From NCBI GenBank assembly GCA_963632245.1, contig CAVGTF010000118.1, forward strand, positions 1-6,666: 6,666 bases of DNA, in the 5' to 3' direction. Positions 1 through 5,596 of the stretch are shown here, piece after piece. The stretch is from UBA1724 sp963632245 (GTDB lineage: Bacteria > Verrucomicrobiota > Lentisphaeria > Oligosphaerales > Oligosphaeraceae). Numbering within the stretch: the first letter of the stretch is position 1; each line of letters opens with the position of its first letter. Both the position numbers and the translations under genes were made by a program. The notes beneath the pieces are model-generated. The model was not told the origin of the DNA. It did no database searches and saw nothing but the letters and a program-made list of their open reading frames with translations.

Positions 1-1
1 G

Positions 2-601
2 CATATCGATATCCTCATCGGCACCCAGATGATCGCCAAGGGACTGGATTTTCCCCACGTTACCGTGGTGGGCATCATCCAGGCGGATATCGGGCTCAAT
101 CTGCCGGATTTCCGTTCGGCAGAACGGACTTTCGATCTGATCACACAGGTGGCGGGACGCGCCGGTCGCGGAGAGCTCCCAGGGCGGGTGGTGGTGCAGA
201 CCTGCACGCCCGATAACTACGCACTGGTGGCTGCACGACACCACGACTACCATGCCTTCGCACAGCAGGAACTCCCTGCACGGGAGACGCTGGTCTTCCC
301 GCCTTACGGACACTTGGTGCTGCTGCACTTCCGGCACGAGGAGGAGGAGGTCGCCCGCGGAGCGGCAGAGGCCTTCGCCGCACGGGTGCAGCCGATGCTC
401 TCATCGGAGGTCATGGTCCTGGGGCCCATGCCTGCCCCCTTCGCACGACTGGTGGGAAAGTTCCGCTACCAGCTGCTCCTGCGCGCCGTCAATGTGCGCG
501 CACTGGTGAACGCCTGCCGCCGCGCCATGACACAGACGCCCGCCGCCGAGCTCCGGAAGGTGCCCGTGGAGGTGGATGTGGACCCGCGGTTCTTGCAATA
601 G
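2..601 (+). CDS. priA: Primosomal protein N' (replication restart helicase PriA), C-terminal 199 residues, 5' end outside window
   Basis: PriA is a 3'-5' superfamily 2 DNA helicase that recognises abandoned replication forks and starts reloading of the replicative helicase. The reading frame is open from base 2 and its first residues, ILIGTQMIAKGLDFP, match helicase motif V of PriA. QVAGRAGRGELPG (about residues 49-61 of the fragment) is motif VI with its arginine finger region. YALVAARHHDYHAFAQQEL and FPPYGHLVLLHF are typical of the segment after the helicase core, and the end, VEVDVDPRFLQ, matches the usual PriA C-terminus (V/IDVDP). The zinc-binding cysteines and Walker motifs must lie upstream, outside the window. 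Methionine 29 is internal, not the start. The stop codon overlaps the first base of a GC hairpin. The assignment is secure from motif content; only the missing N-terminal part cannot be judged. Confidence 0.96.
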   Translation, partial: HIDILIGTQMIAKGLDFPHVTVVGIIQADIGLNLPDFRSAERTFDLITQVAGRAGRGELPGRVVVQTCTPDNYALVAARHHDYHAFAQQELPARETLVFPPYGHLVLLHFRHEEEEVARGAAEAFAARVQPMLSSEVMVLGPMPAPFARLVGKFRYQLLLRAVNVRALVNACRRAMTQTPAAELRKVPVEVDVDPRFLQ

Positions 602-623
602 CGGGCGCGGCGCGGGCGCCCGC
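601..623 (+). terminator. GC-rich hairpin at the end of priA, possible terminator without T-tract
   Basis: GCGGGCGC (601-608) pairs perfectly with GCGCCCGC (616-623), leaving a 7-base loop. The stem starts on the last base of the priA stop codon. No run of T follows, only an AAGTACTT palindrome at 626-633, so it may slow or protect the 3' end of the mRNA rather than act as an intrinsic terminator. Confidence 0.35.
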
Positions 624-635
624 TTAAGTACTTGG

Positions 636-656
636 CAATTAGTGGTTAGTGATTAG
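636..656. repeat. Short heptanucleotide repeat, three units of type TGRTTAG
   Basis: The units are CAATTAG, TGGTTAG and TGATTAG, each 7 bases and all ending in TTAG. It is short and imperfect, but two further 7-base arrays with different motifs occur in this window (1111-1140 and 6614-6666), which makes chance less likely. Confidence 0.6.
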
Positions 657-683
657 CTTGCAAGGTCGCTGCGCGGCTCTTCT

Positions 684-1106
684 GCCTACCGGCGGTACCG
701 GTACCGTTCTCGGACCGCAGAGCGGCGCGGGCTTACCACCGGCGCGTTTCTTCCTAGCGCGGTTTTTGCAGGAAGATCTCCAAAGGAGGTCGGGGCTTGC
801 GCCCCCCGCACCCCCTGCCTAATTCCTTCCGCCTACCGGCGGTACGGTACCGGCTTTTTGGCCGCAGAGCGGCGCGGGCTTACCACCGGCGCGTTTCTTC
901 CTAGCGCGGTTTTCGCAGGAAGATCTCCAAAGGACGGAGGGGCTTGCGCCCCCCGTACCCCCTGCCTAATTCCTTCCGCCTACCGGCGGTACCGGTACCG
1001 TTCTCGGGCCGCAGAGCGGCGCGGGCTTACCACCGGCGCGTTTCTTCCTAGCGCGGTTTTCGCAGGAAGATCTCCAAAGGACGGGGAGGGGCTTGCGCCC
1101 CCCCTT
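684..1106. repeat. Tandem array of a 147-bp intergenic repeat: two full copies and one truncated copy
   Basis: Copies begin at 684, 831 and 978 with GCCTACCGGCGGTAC; the period is exactly 147 bases and the third copy is cut after about 129 bases, where a heptad repeat begins. Full copies end in CCCCCTGCCTAATTCCTTCC. By eye copies 1 and 2 are about 90% identical. Each copy holds, in order, a palindromic GGTACC block (CGGTACCGGTACCG at 693-706 and 987-1000, altered in copy 2), a CCGC-AGA-GCGG hairpin, a longer hairpin (CTTCCT, bulged A, GCG against YGCAGGAAG) and a GGGGC-TTGC-GCCCC hairpin. Copy 2 differs from 1 and 3 in the palindrome block, while 2 and 3 agree against 1 further right, so the array looks patchily homogenised. 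Because 147 is 49 codons, open frames run through on both strands, but they look like no known protein and lack plausible starts. Function unknown; a dispersed non-coding element is my best guess. Confidence 0.93.
749..776 (+). other. Conserved hairpin inside the 147-bp repeat (copy 1; also 896-923 and 1043-1070)
   Basis: T749-CTTCCT(A)GCG-759 pairs with 767-YGCAGGAAGA-776 around a 7-base CGGTTTT loop, giving ten pairs with one bulged A. In copies 2 and 3 the closing pair is G-C; in copy 1 the C has become T, leaving a G-T wobble (G-U in RNA) so the stem is kept. It is offset by exactly 147 bases between copies. Pairing is seen in sequence; an RNA role is inference. Confidence 0.5.
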
Positions 1107-1110
1107 GCTA

Positions 1111-1140
1111 GGTAGTAGGGAGCAGGGAGCAGGTAGTAGG
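1111..1140. repeat. Heptanucleotide repeat, four units of GGKAGYA
   Basis: The units are GGTAGTA, GGGAGCA, GGGAGCA and GGTAGTA, then GG. All fit the consensus GGKAGYA. The array directly abuts the truncated third copy of the 147-bp repeat, as if it had replaced the rest of that copy. Confidence 0.8.
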
Positions 1141-1167
1141 TTTGTGTGGTGCCTGCGGCGCTCTTCC

Positions 1168-1240
1168 GCCTACCGGTGGTACGGGCGCGGCTTCGCGGAT
1201 ATAGTACCCGCTCCTGCGCTCTGAATACGTTTCTTCCTCT
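1168..1240. repeat. Decayed fourth copy of the 147-bp repeat, forming part of the alr leader
   Basis: GCCTACCGGTGGTAC at 1168 differs at one base from the start of the repeat, and the bases just before it (GCTCTTCCGCC) resemble those before copy 1 (GCTCTTCTGCC at 676-686). CGTTTCTTCCT at 1228-1238 matches the repeat interior and lies 60 bases from the unit start, against 61 in the full copies. The DNA between the two matches has diverged. A TATAGT hexamer at 1200-1205 could be a -10 element for alr, but no convincing -35 precedes it. Confidence 0.5.
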
Positions 1241-1253
1241 TAAAAAACTACTC

Positions 1254-1266
1254 GCGGGGTTCCCGC
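1254..1266 (+). promoter_or_regulatory. Small hairpin next to the alr start codon
   Basis: GCGGG (1254-1258) pairs with CCCGC (1262-1266) around GTT and ends 5 bases before the ATG at 1272. It occupies the place of a Shine-Dalgarno sequence, and none is visible. It could limit translation initiation, but a 5-bp stem in GC-rich DNA may be chance. Confidence 0.25.
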
Positions 1267-1271
1267 ACAAA

Positions 1272-2378
1272 ATGCACTCTTCTTCCGTTGTGATCCACCT
1301 AGACCGGCTCAAGGCGAACTATCGTCTCATGGTGGAGAAATTCCCTGGCTTCTCGCTGGCACCAGTTATTAAGGCGGACGCCTACGGGCACGGCATATTG
1401 CCTTGCGCCCGTGCCCTGGAGGAGTGCGGTACTCCCTACATGAGTGTCTTCACCGTAGACGAGGCGGCGCTTTTGCGGGAGAATGGCATTCGTACGCGTT
1501 TGTTTCTGCTGGGCGGCGCGCTGTTTCCCGAGGAGTGTGAGGCGGCGGTGCATCTGGACAATGTGGCGATCTGCGCCTGGAATCGTGACGAGATCCGTGA
1601 GCTCTCCCGGTGTGCGGCGGCGGCGGGTCGTGTGGTGGATTTGCATCTGAAGGTGGACAGTGGCATGAGCCGCCTGGGCTTCTTCCCGGAGGAGTGTCCC
1701 GAGGTCATCGAGTGGATCCAGGGACTCCCCGGCGTGCGCCTGACCGGCGCATTCTCACATTTTGCCAGCGCGGACTGTCCCGAGAAGGACTACACTGCGC
1801 GGCAGGAGGCCGCCTTCCGGAAGGCCATCGCCACTCTTCCGGCAGATGCACGGGAGCTCCATCTTTCCGCGACCCCCGGAATGCTGGCCGCGCGTGGCCA
1901 GGAATACCCCATCGCGCGCCCCGGATTCACCCTCTATGGCTATGGAAACGATCCCCGGACGCCCGGAGTGGTCTTCCAGCCCGTCATGGAGTTCTCCAGT
2001 CGGCTGATCTCCCTGAAGGAGATCCCCGTGGGCGCCGAGATCTCCTACGGTGGAATCTACCGTGTGGAGGGCGCGCCCCAGCGCGTGGGCGTGGTCCCTG
2101 TGGGCTATGCGGATGGCTATCCCCGCGCCTTGGGCAATTGTGGATACGTGCTGGTGCGGGGGCACCGTGCGCCGATTCGTGGACGTGTCTGCATGGGGAT
2201 GTTCATGGTGGATGTCACTGGCATTCCCGATGCCGCCGTGGGGGATCCGGTGGTGTTGCTGGGCAGCCAGGGAAGCGAGAGCATCTGGGCGGACGAATTG
2301 GCCGCCAGGGTGAAGACCATCCCCTACGAGGTGCTCTGCTTGCTTGGACGCCATCCCAGCCGTTCTTGGCAGGCGTAG
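1272..2378 (+). CDS. alr: Alanine racemase (PLP-dependent)
   Basis: Alr interconverts L- and D-alanine in the cytoplasm using pyridoxal phosphate, supplying D-alanine for peptidoglycan. At 368 residues it has the usual length. The N-terminal barrel carries the PLP-lysine motif APVIKADAYGHG (Lys34, with Tyr38). HLKVDSGMSRLGF contains Lys127, which matches the carboxylated lysine of known racemases, and Arg134, which contacts the cofactor. SHFASAD and RPGFTLYGY are further family blocks. EISYGGIYR holds Tyr259, the second catalytic base of the C-terminal domain, and VCMGMFMVDVT and YEVLCLLGRHPSRSW close the protein. All key residues are present. I chose ATG 1272 because family proteins start a few residues before the IHLDRLKANY block; the frame stays open to GTG 1146, but that extension is repeat-derived DNA. 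No Shine-Dalgarno sequence is visible. A terminator follows, so alr may be a single-gene unit. Confidence 0.97.
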   Translation: MHSSSVVIHLDRLKANYRLMVEKFPGFSLAPVIKADAYGHGILPCARALEECGTPYMSVFTVDEAALLRENGIRTRLFLLGGALFPEECEAAVHLDNVAICAWNRDEIRELSRCAAAAGRVVDLHLKVDSGMSRLGFFPEECPEVIEWIQGLPGVRLTGAFSHFASADCPEKDYTARQEAAFRKAIATLPADARELHLSATPGMLAARGQEYPIARPGFTLYGYGNDPRTPGVVFQPVMEFSSRLISLKEIPVGAEISYGGIYRVEGAPQRVGVVPVGYADGYPRALGNCGYVLVRGHRAPIRGRVCMGMFMVDVTGIPDAAVGDPVVLLGSQGSESIWADELAARVKTIPYEVLCLLGRHPSRSWQA

Positions 2379-2465
2379 AAACCGCGTAGATGACGGTGTT
2401 TTCGTGCGGGGGCGGACCTTCTGGAGGGGATTATGTTAAGCCGTTTGCATTTCCGGGTTTTCCGT

Positions 2466-2502
2466 GTCCTCCGCGCATTGCGGGGGGACTGTGTTTTTAT
2501 TT
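2466..2502 (+). terminator. Rho-independent terminator downstream of alr
   Basis: GTCCTCCGC (2466-2474) pairs with GCGGGGGGAC (2480-2489) around the loop GCATT, with nine pairs, one G-T wobble (G-U in RNA) and one bulged G. A TTTTT run follows at 2494-2498 with TTT at 2500-2502. Stem, small loop and T-tract are the expected layout. It sits 88 bases after the alr stop and just before the next gene's ribosome binding site, so it could also attenuate read-through. Confidence 0.6.
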
Positions 2503-2509
2503 GACACTC

Positions 2510-2516
2510 AAGGAGG
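2510..2516 (+). promoter_or_regulatory. Strong Shine-Dalgarno sequence of the AsmA-like gene
   Basis: AAGGAGG ends 7 bases before ATG 2524, a near-perfect match to the 16S 3' end at ideal spacing. It fixes the start of the gene and is the only strong ribosome binding site in the window. Confidence 0.85.
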
Positions 2517-2523
2517 CACATAG

Positions 2524-3456
2524 ATGTTCGGTAAGAAGAAAGACGGTGGACAGTGCTCCGCCTGTGAGAATAGCAACAAGGGCGGTGCGCGTTGCCGCGT
2601 TTGCCGGATCGTCCGGCGAGTGGTAGTCGGCGTGATCGTGGTGGTTGCGGTGTTGCTGGTGTGTCTGCAGCTTTTCCTCACCCACATGACCCCCGTGGTG
2701 AAGAGTGCCATGGAATACTACGGTCCCAAGGTCACCGGCGCGCCTCTGACCCTGGAGAAGGTGAGCTTCTCCCTGATTGCCATGCGCTTTGAGATGACCG
2801 GACTGGTCTTGGGAAATCCCGAGGGCTACAAGACTCCCAGCGCCGTGGAAGTGGGTCGCGTCTACGTGAAGATCAAGCCCCTCTCCCTCTTCACCGACAC
2901 CATCCGCGTGCAGCAGATCCTGGTGGAGGATCCTGCCATCACCTACGAGGTGGGACTGGGCAACTCCAATATCGGCACCATCCTGGAGAATGTGGATAAG
3001 TTCTCCGGCGCCTCCGAAGAGGAGCCCGAGGCTGAGGAAGCCGAGCCCGAGGTCGAGGAGACTGCGGAGGAGTCCGAGGGTGGCAAGAAGGTTGTCATTG
3101 ACGAAGTGAAGGTCTCTGGTGGCCGCATTCGCCTCTCCGCCAAGGTCCTCATGGGCGTGGCCGCACCCATCCCCTTGCCTACCGTGACTCTCCATGACAT
3201 CGGCAAGTCCGATGAAGGCGAGGACGAGGGTGTCTCCATGATCCAGGCTACCTCCGATGTGCTGAAGGGCGTCTTCTCCAGCGTGGTTGACGTGGCCAAG
3301 AAGGGCCTGTCTGCCCTGGGCGACGGAGCGAAGGCGGTAGGCGGTGCCATTGGCGATGGCGCGAAGGCGGTAGGCGGTGCCATTGGCGATGGTGCCAAGG
3401 CCGCCGGCGAAGCCATTGGCGAGGGCGCCAAGAAGCTCAAGAACCTCTTCAAGTAA
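2524..3456 (+). CDS. AsmA-like membrane-anchored protein with cysteine-rich N-terminus and 11-residue C-terminal repeats
   Basis: The 310-residue product starts with a basic, cytoplasmic segment containing two CxxC pairs (C11, C14, C24, C27), which resembles a small zinc-binding knuckle, then a single membrane helix at about 33-52. The part facing the periplasm, about 57-160, has the pattern of the AsmA N-terminal region: VTGAPLTLEKVSFSL, then LVLGNPEGYKTPSAVEVGR, VYVKIKPLSLFTDTIRV, ILVEDPAITYEVGLGNSNI. AsmA-type proteins are linked to outer-membrane lipid homeostasis and transport; that role here is inference. An acidic Glu/Pro/Ala linker (165-185) leads to a second strand-rich segment, KKVVIDEVKVSGGRIRLSA (188-206). 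The end (269-301) is three repeats of AKAVGGAIGDG type followed by a basic tail. It is far shorter than full AsmA, so it is a small family member. It lies between two terminator-like hairpins, so it is probably transcribed alone. A long open frame on the opposite strand is a codon-usage shadow. Gene is certain, family likely, function unknown. Confidence 0.8.
   Translation: MFGKKKDGGQCSACENSNKGGARCRVCRIVRRVVVGVIVVVAVLLVCLQLFLTHMTPVVKSAMEYYGPKVTGAPLTLEKVSFSLIAMRFEMTGLVLGNPEGYKTPSAVEVGRVYVKIKPLSLFTDTIRVQQILVEDPAITYEVGLGNSNIGTILENVDKFSGASEEEPEAEEAEPEVEETAEESEGGKKVVIDEVKVSGGRIRLSAKVLMGVAAPIPLPTVTLHDIGKSDEGEDEGVSMIQATSDVLKGVFSSVVDVAKKGLSALGDGAKAVGGAIGDGAKAVGGAIGDGAKAAGEAIGEGAKKLKNLFK
3328..3426 (+). 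repeat. In-frame 33-bp tandem repeat (11 residues, three units) within the AsmA-like gene
   Basis: Units start at 3328, 3361 and 3394. The first two are identical over 32 of 33 bases, including the rarer GTA codon, while the third has diverged (AKAAGEAIGEG). Near-identity of the first two suggests a recent duplication. The translated pattern could form an amphipathic helix with alanine and isoleucine on one face and lysine and aspartate on the other. Confidence 0.9.
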
Positions 3457-3480
3457 CGCGGAATACACTACTCTGCGCCT

Positions 3481-3530
3481 CCCCGCCTTCCGGAGCCCCT
3501 GTGGTACCGGAGGCGGGGCGGATTCCTTTC
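3481..3530 (+). terminator. Terminator-like hairpin after the AsmA-like gene
   Basis: CCCCGCCTTCCGG (3481-3493) pairs with CCGGAGGCGGGG (3507-3518), giving 12 pairs with a single bulged T and a 13-base loop. The following bases, 3522-3530, are only partly T-rich (ATTCCTTTC), so termination may be incomplete. It begins 25 bases after the stop codon and separates this gene from ychF. Confidence 0.55.
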
Positions 3531-3557
3531 TGACTCCAACTGTTTTCATTCATCAGC

Positions 3558-4664
3558 ATGTCTCTCTCTTGTGGATTCGTCGGCCTTCCCAACGTGGGGA
3601 AGTCCACCCTCTTCAACGCCCTCTCCAACGGCAAGGCCGCGGCGGAGAACTTCCCTTTCTGCACTATCGAGCCCAATACGGGCATTGTCCCCGTTCCGGA
3701 TCCCCGCATTCAGGAATTGGCGCGTTTGGAGAAGTCGGCGAAAGTGGTTCCTGCCACCATGCAGTTCATTGACATTGCGGGTCTGGTGGAGGGTGCCAGC
3801 AAGGGCGAGGGTCTGGGCAACCAGTTCCTCTCCCATATTCGCGGCGTGGATGCCGTGGCGCACGTGGTGCGGTGCTTCCGGGATCCGGATGTGGTGCATG
3901 TGAAGGAGAGCATGGATCCCTCTCGGGATCTGGATCTGATCCTCACCGAGCTCATGCTGGCGGATCTGGAGATGCTTCAGCAGCGCGTGGCGAAGAGCCG
4001 GAAGAGCTCCCGCTGCGGCGCCATGGATCCCTCGGCGAAGCTGGAGCTGGATTTGTGCGAGCAGTTCGTCAAGGCGCTGGAGGCCGGCACCATCCCGCAG
4101 TATGACCACGAGGATGCGGAACAGTGCAAGGTGGTCAAGGAACTGCAGCTTCTTACGCTGATCCCCGCTTTCGTCTGCGCGAATACCGACGAGGACAGCT
4201 ACCGGAACTTCGGCAAGGAGCCCGTCACCCAGGCGCTGATTGCCAAGGCGGCCGAGCACAGCATGGAGGTCATTCCCGTCTGCGCGAAGTTCGAGACGGA
4301 GCTGCAGGGGCTCTCTCCCGAGGAGGCGCAGGTCTTCATGGAGGACCTGGGAATCCAGGAGAGCGGTCTGCAGAAGGTGATCCATACCGGCTACAAGATG
4401 CTGAATTACTTGACCTTCTTCACCACTGGTCCCGATGAGACCCGCGCCTGGACGGTCACCGCCGGCGCCACCGCGCCTGTGGCCGCAGGAAAGATCCACA
4501 CCGATATGCAGCGGGGCTTCATTCGGATGGAGGTCATCTCCTACGACGACCTCATGGCACACGGCAGCTGGAATGCCGCCAAGGAGGCCGGAAAGCTCCG
4601 CATTGAGGGAAAGGACTACGTGATGCAGGACGGCGATTGCTGCTTCGTCCGCTTCTCCGTGTAG
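3558..4664 (+). CDS. ychF: Redox-regulated ATPase YchF (OLA1/Obg-family P-loop protein)
   Basis: YchF is a near-universal P-loop protein of the Obg group that prefers ATP over GTP and binds ribosomes; in E. coli it has been linked to oxidative stress and translation. The 368 residues match the family's usual length (about 363). G1 is GLPNVGKST (9-17), Thr36 in FPFCTIEPN is the switch I residue, DIAGLVEGASKGEGLGN (72-88) is G3, and NTDE (209-212) takes the place of the GTPase NKxD motif, as expected for this ATP-preferring branch. HIRGVDAVAHVVRCF is a family signature. The C-terminal TGS domain begins near 285 (LTFFTTGPDETRAWTV) and ends GDCCFVRFSV. No clear Shine-Dalgarno sequence precedes ATG 3558, but the start falls right before the G1 strand, as in homologues. 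The yicC gene follows after 28 bases. Confidence 0.98.
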   Translation: MSLSCGFVGLPNVGKSTLFNALSNGKAAAENFPFCTIEPNTGIVPVPDPRIQELARLEKSAKVVPATMQFIDIAGLVEGASKGEGLGNQFLSHIRGVDAVAHVVRCFRDPDVVHVKESMDPSRDLDLILTELMLADLEMLQQRVAKSRKSSRCGAMDPSAKLELDLCEQFVKALEAGTIPQYDHEDAEQCKVVKELQLLTLIPAFVCANTDEDSYRNFGKEPVTQALIAKAAEHSMEVIPVCAKFETELQGLSPEEAQVFMEDLGIQESGLQKVIHTGYKMLNYLTFFTTGPDETRAWTVTAGATAPVAAGKIHTDMQRGFIRMEVISYDDLMAHGSWNAAKEAGKLRIEGKDYVMQDGDCCFVRFSV

Positions 4665-4692
4665 GGCTTTAGAAGACGGGAGCAAGGCAATT

Positions 4693-5568
4693 ATGCAGAG
4701 CATGACGGGATATGGTCGGGGCAGTGCCTCCGGCGAATGTGGCGTTTTGACCGTGGAGATCACGGCGGTGAACAGCCGGAAGCAGGCGGATCTGCGAGTC
4801 TCGCTGCCCAAGGAGCTGTCCTCTTTGGATCAGCCCATCCGCCAGCGGGTCCAGAAGGCGCTTTCGCGCGGAAGCCTGAATCTGGCGGTCTCCTACCAGC
4901 CAGACGCGAAGTATCTCGCCGAGACGCCCCGCGTGGACCACGATGCCTTCCAGGCGGTGGCGCGGGAGCTCAAGAGCCTGGCTGTTCAGGCGGAGCTGCC
5001 GGTTGCGCCCACGGTGGGCGATGTGCTTGCGGTGCCCGGCGTGGTCTGCACCACACAGGGCGCGCTGCTGGAGCCCGTGAAGGCGCTCTGCGAGCGTGCG
5101 CTGGAGGAGGCTTTGGAAGCGCTGTTGCGTTTCCGCCGCGAGGAGGGTTTGCGGTTGAAGGCGGATCTCGTCCGTCGTGGCGAACTGCTGAAGGGCTATT
5201 TGGACGCCATCGAGGGCCGTGGCCCCGAGGCATTGAAGCAGATGCAGGAGCGCCTGCGGACGCGGCTGGAGGAATTGGGTGCGCACTATCCCGCGGACGA
5301 TGAGCGGCTGGCCAAGGAGCTGGTCTTCTATGCCGAGAAGGCGGATATCACGGAAGAGGTGGTGCGTTTGCGCAGCCATCTGGTGAAGTATTCCCAGTTG
5401 CTGGAGGAGTCGGAGCCCGGACGGGAGCTGGATTTCCTGGGGCAGGAGATGAACCGTGAGGTGACCACTCTCTCCTCCAAGACGGCGGATCTCTGCATCG
5501 CCGCCGATGCCCTCTCCCTGAAGATCGAGCTCTCCAAGATCCGAGAGCAGATCATGAATATCGAGTAG
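4693..5568 (+). CDS. yicC: YicC/YloC family endoribonuclease
   Basis: YicC-family proteins are RNA endonucleases; E. coli YicC has been reported to promote decay of the small RNA RyhB. The 291 residues match the usual length. The N-terminal domain opens with the hallmark MQSMTGYGRG and continues VEITAVNSRKQADLRVSLP (21-39), where most relatives have a VNHRYLD-like sequence, and LSRGSLNLAVSY (57-68). The middle is a long charged helical region. The C-terminal domain (former DUF1732) ends with GRELDFLGQEMNRE (243-256), SSKTADL and KIREQIMNIE, matching the family ending almost word for word. ATG 4693 is fixed by the SMTGYG motif; only a weak AAGG lies ahead of it. In many bacteria this gene sits just before gmk (guanylate kinase); here tilS follows instead after 28 bases. 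Confidence 0.97.
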   Translation: MQSMTGYGRGSASGECGVLTVEITAVNSRKQADLRVSLPKELSSLDQPIRQRVQKALSRGSLNLAVSYQPDAKYLAETPRVDHDAFQAVARELKSLAVQAELPVAPTVGDVLAVPGVVCTTQGALLEPVKALCERALEEALEALLRFRREEGLRLKADLVRRGELLKGYLDAIEGRGPEALKQMQERLRTRLEELGAHYPADDERLAKELVFYAEKADITEEVVRLRSHLVKYSQLLEESEPGRELDFLGQEMNREVTTLSSKTADLCIAADALSLKIELSKIREQIMNIE

Positions 5569-5596
5569 GGCGAACCCGCTCGCATTGATATACCGT

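Noticed and set aside
781..789. AAAGGAGGT, a perfect Shine-Dalgarno match, in repeat copy 1
   Set aside because: No start codon with a real gene follows, and the other copies read AAAGGACGG, so it is most likely chance.
684..1106. CRISPR array
   Set aside because: The whole 147-base unit repeats with no alternating unique spacers of regular length, and no cas genes are present.
858..1115. Open frame of 85 codons on the + strand through the 147-bp repeats
   Set aside because: It is open only because the repeat is a multiple of three; the protein is a repeated Arg/Ala/Gly-rich string with no family resemblance and no ribosome binding site.
980..1312. Open frame of 110 codons on the - strand across the repeats and alr leader
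   Set aside because: It overlaps the alr start and its lower part is a translation of the repeat; no start signal or family motif.
2501..2506. TTGACA, a consensus -35 hexamer
   Set aside because: It lies only 17 bases before the start codon of the AsmA-like gene, too close to leave room for a -10 and leader.
2390..2626. Small 78-codon open frame between alr and the AsmA-like gene
   Set aside because: It runs through the terminator hairpin and into the AsmA-like gene in another frame, without ribosome binding site or recognisable content.
2497..3549. 350-codon open frame opposite the AsmA-like gene
   Set aside because: His/Gly/Leu-rich composition typical of the antisense of GC-rich codons; the + strand gene has a perfect ribosome binding site, membrane helix and family pattern.
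3546..4811. 421-codon open frame opposite ychF and the start of yicC
   Set aside because: It spans two well-identified genes on the other strand and shows no motif; a codon-usage shadow.
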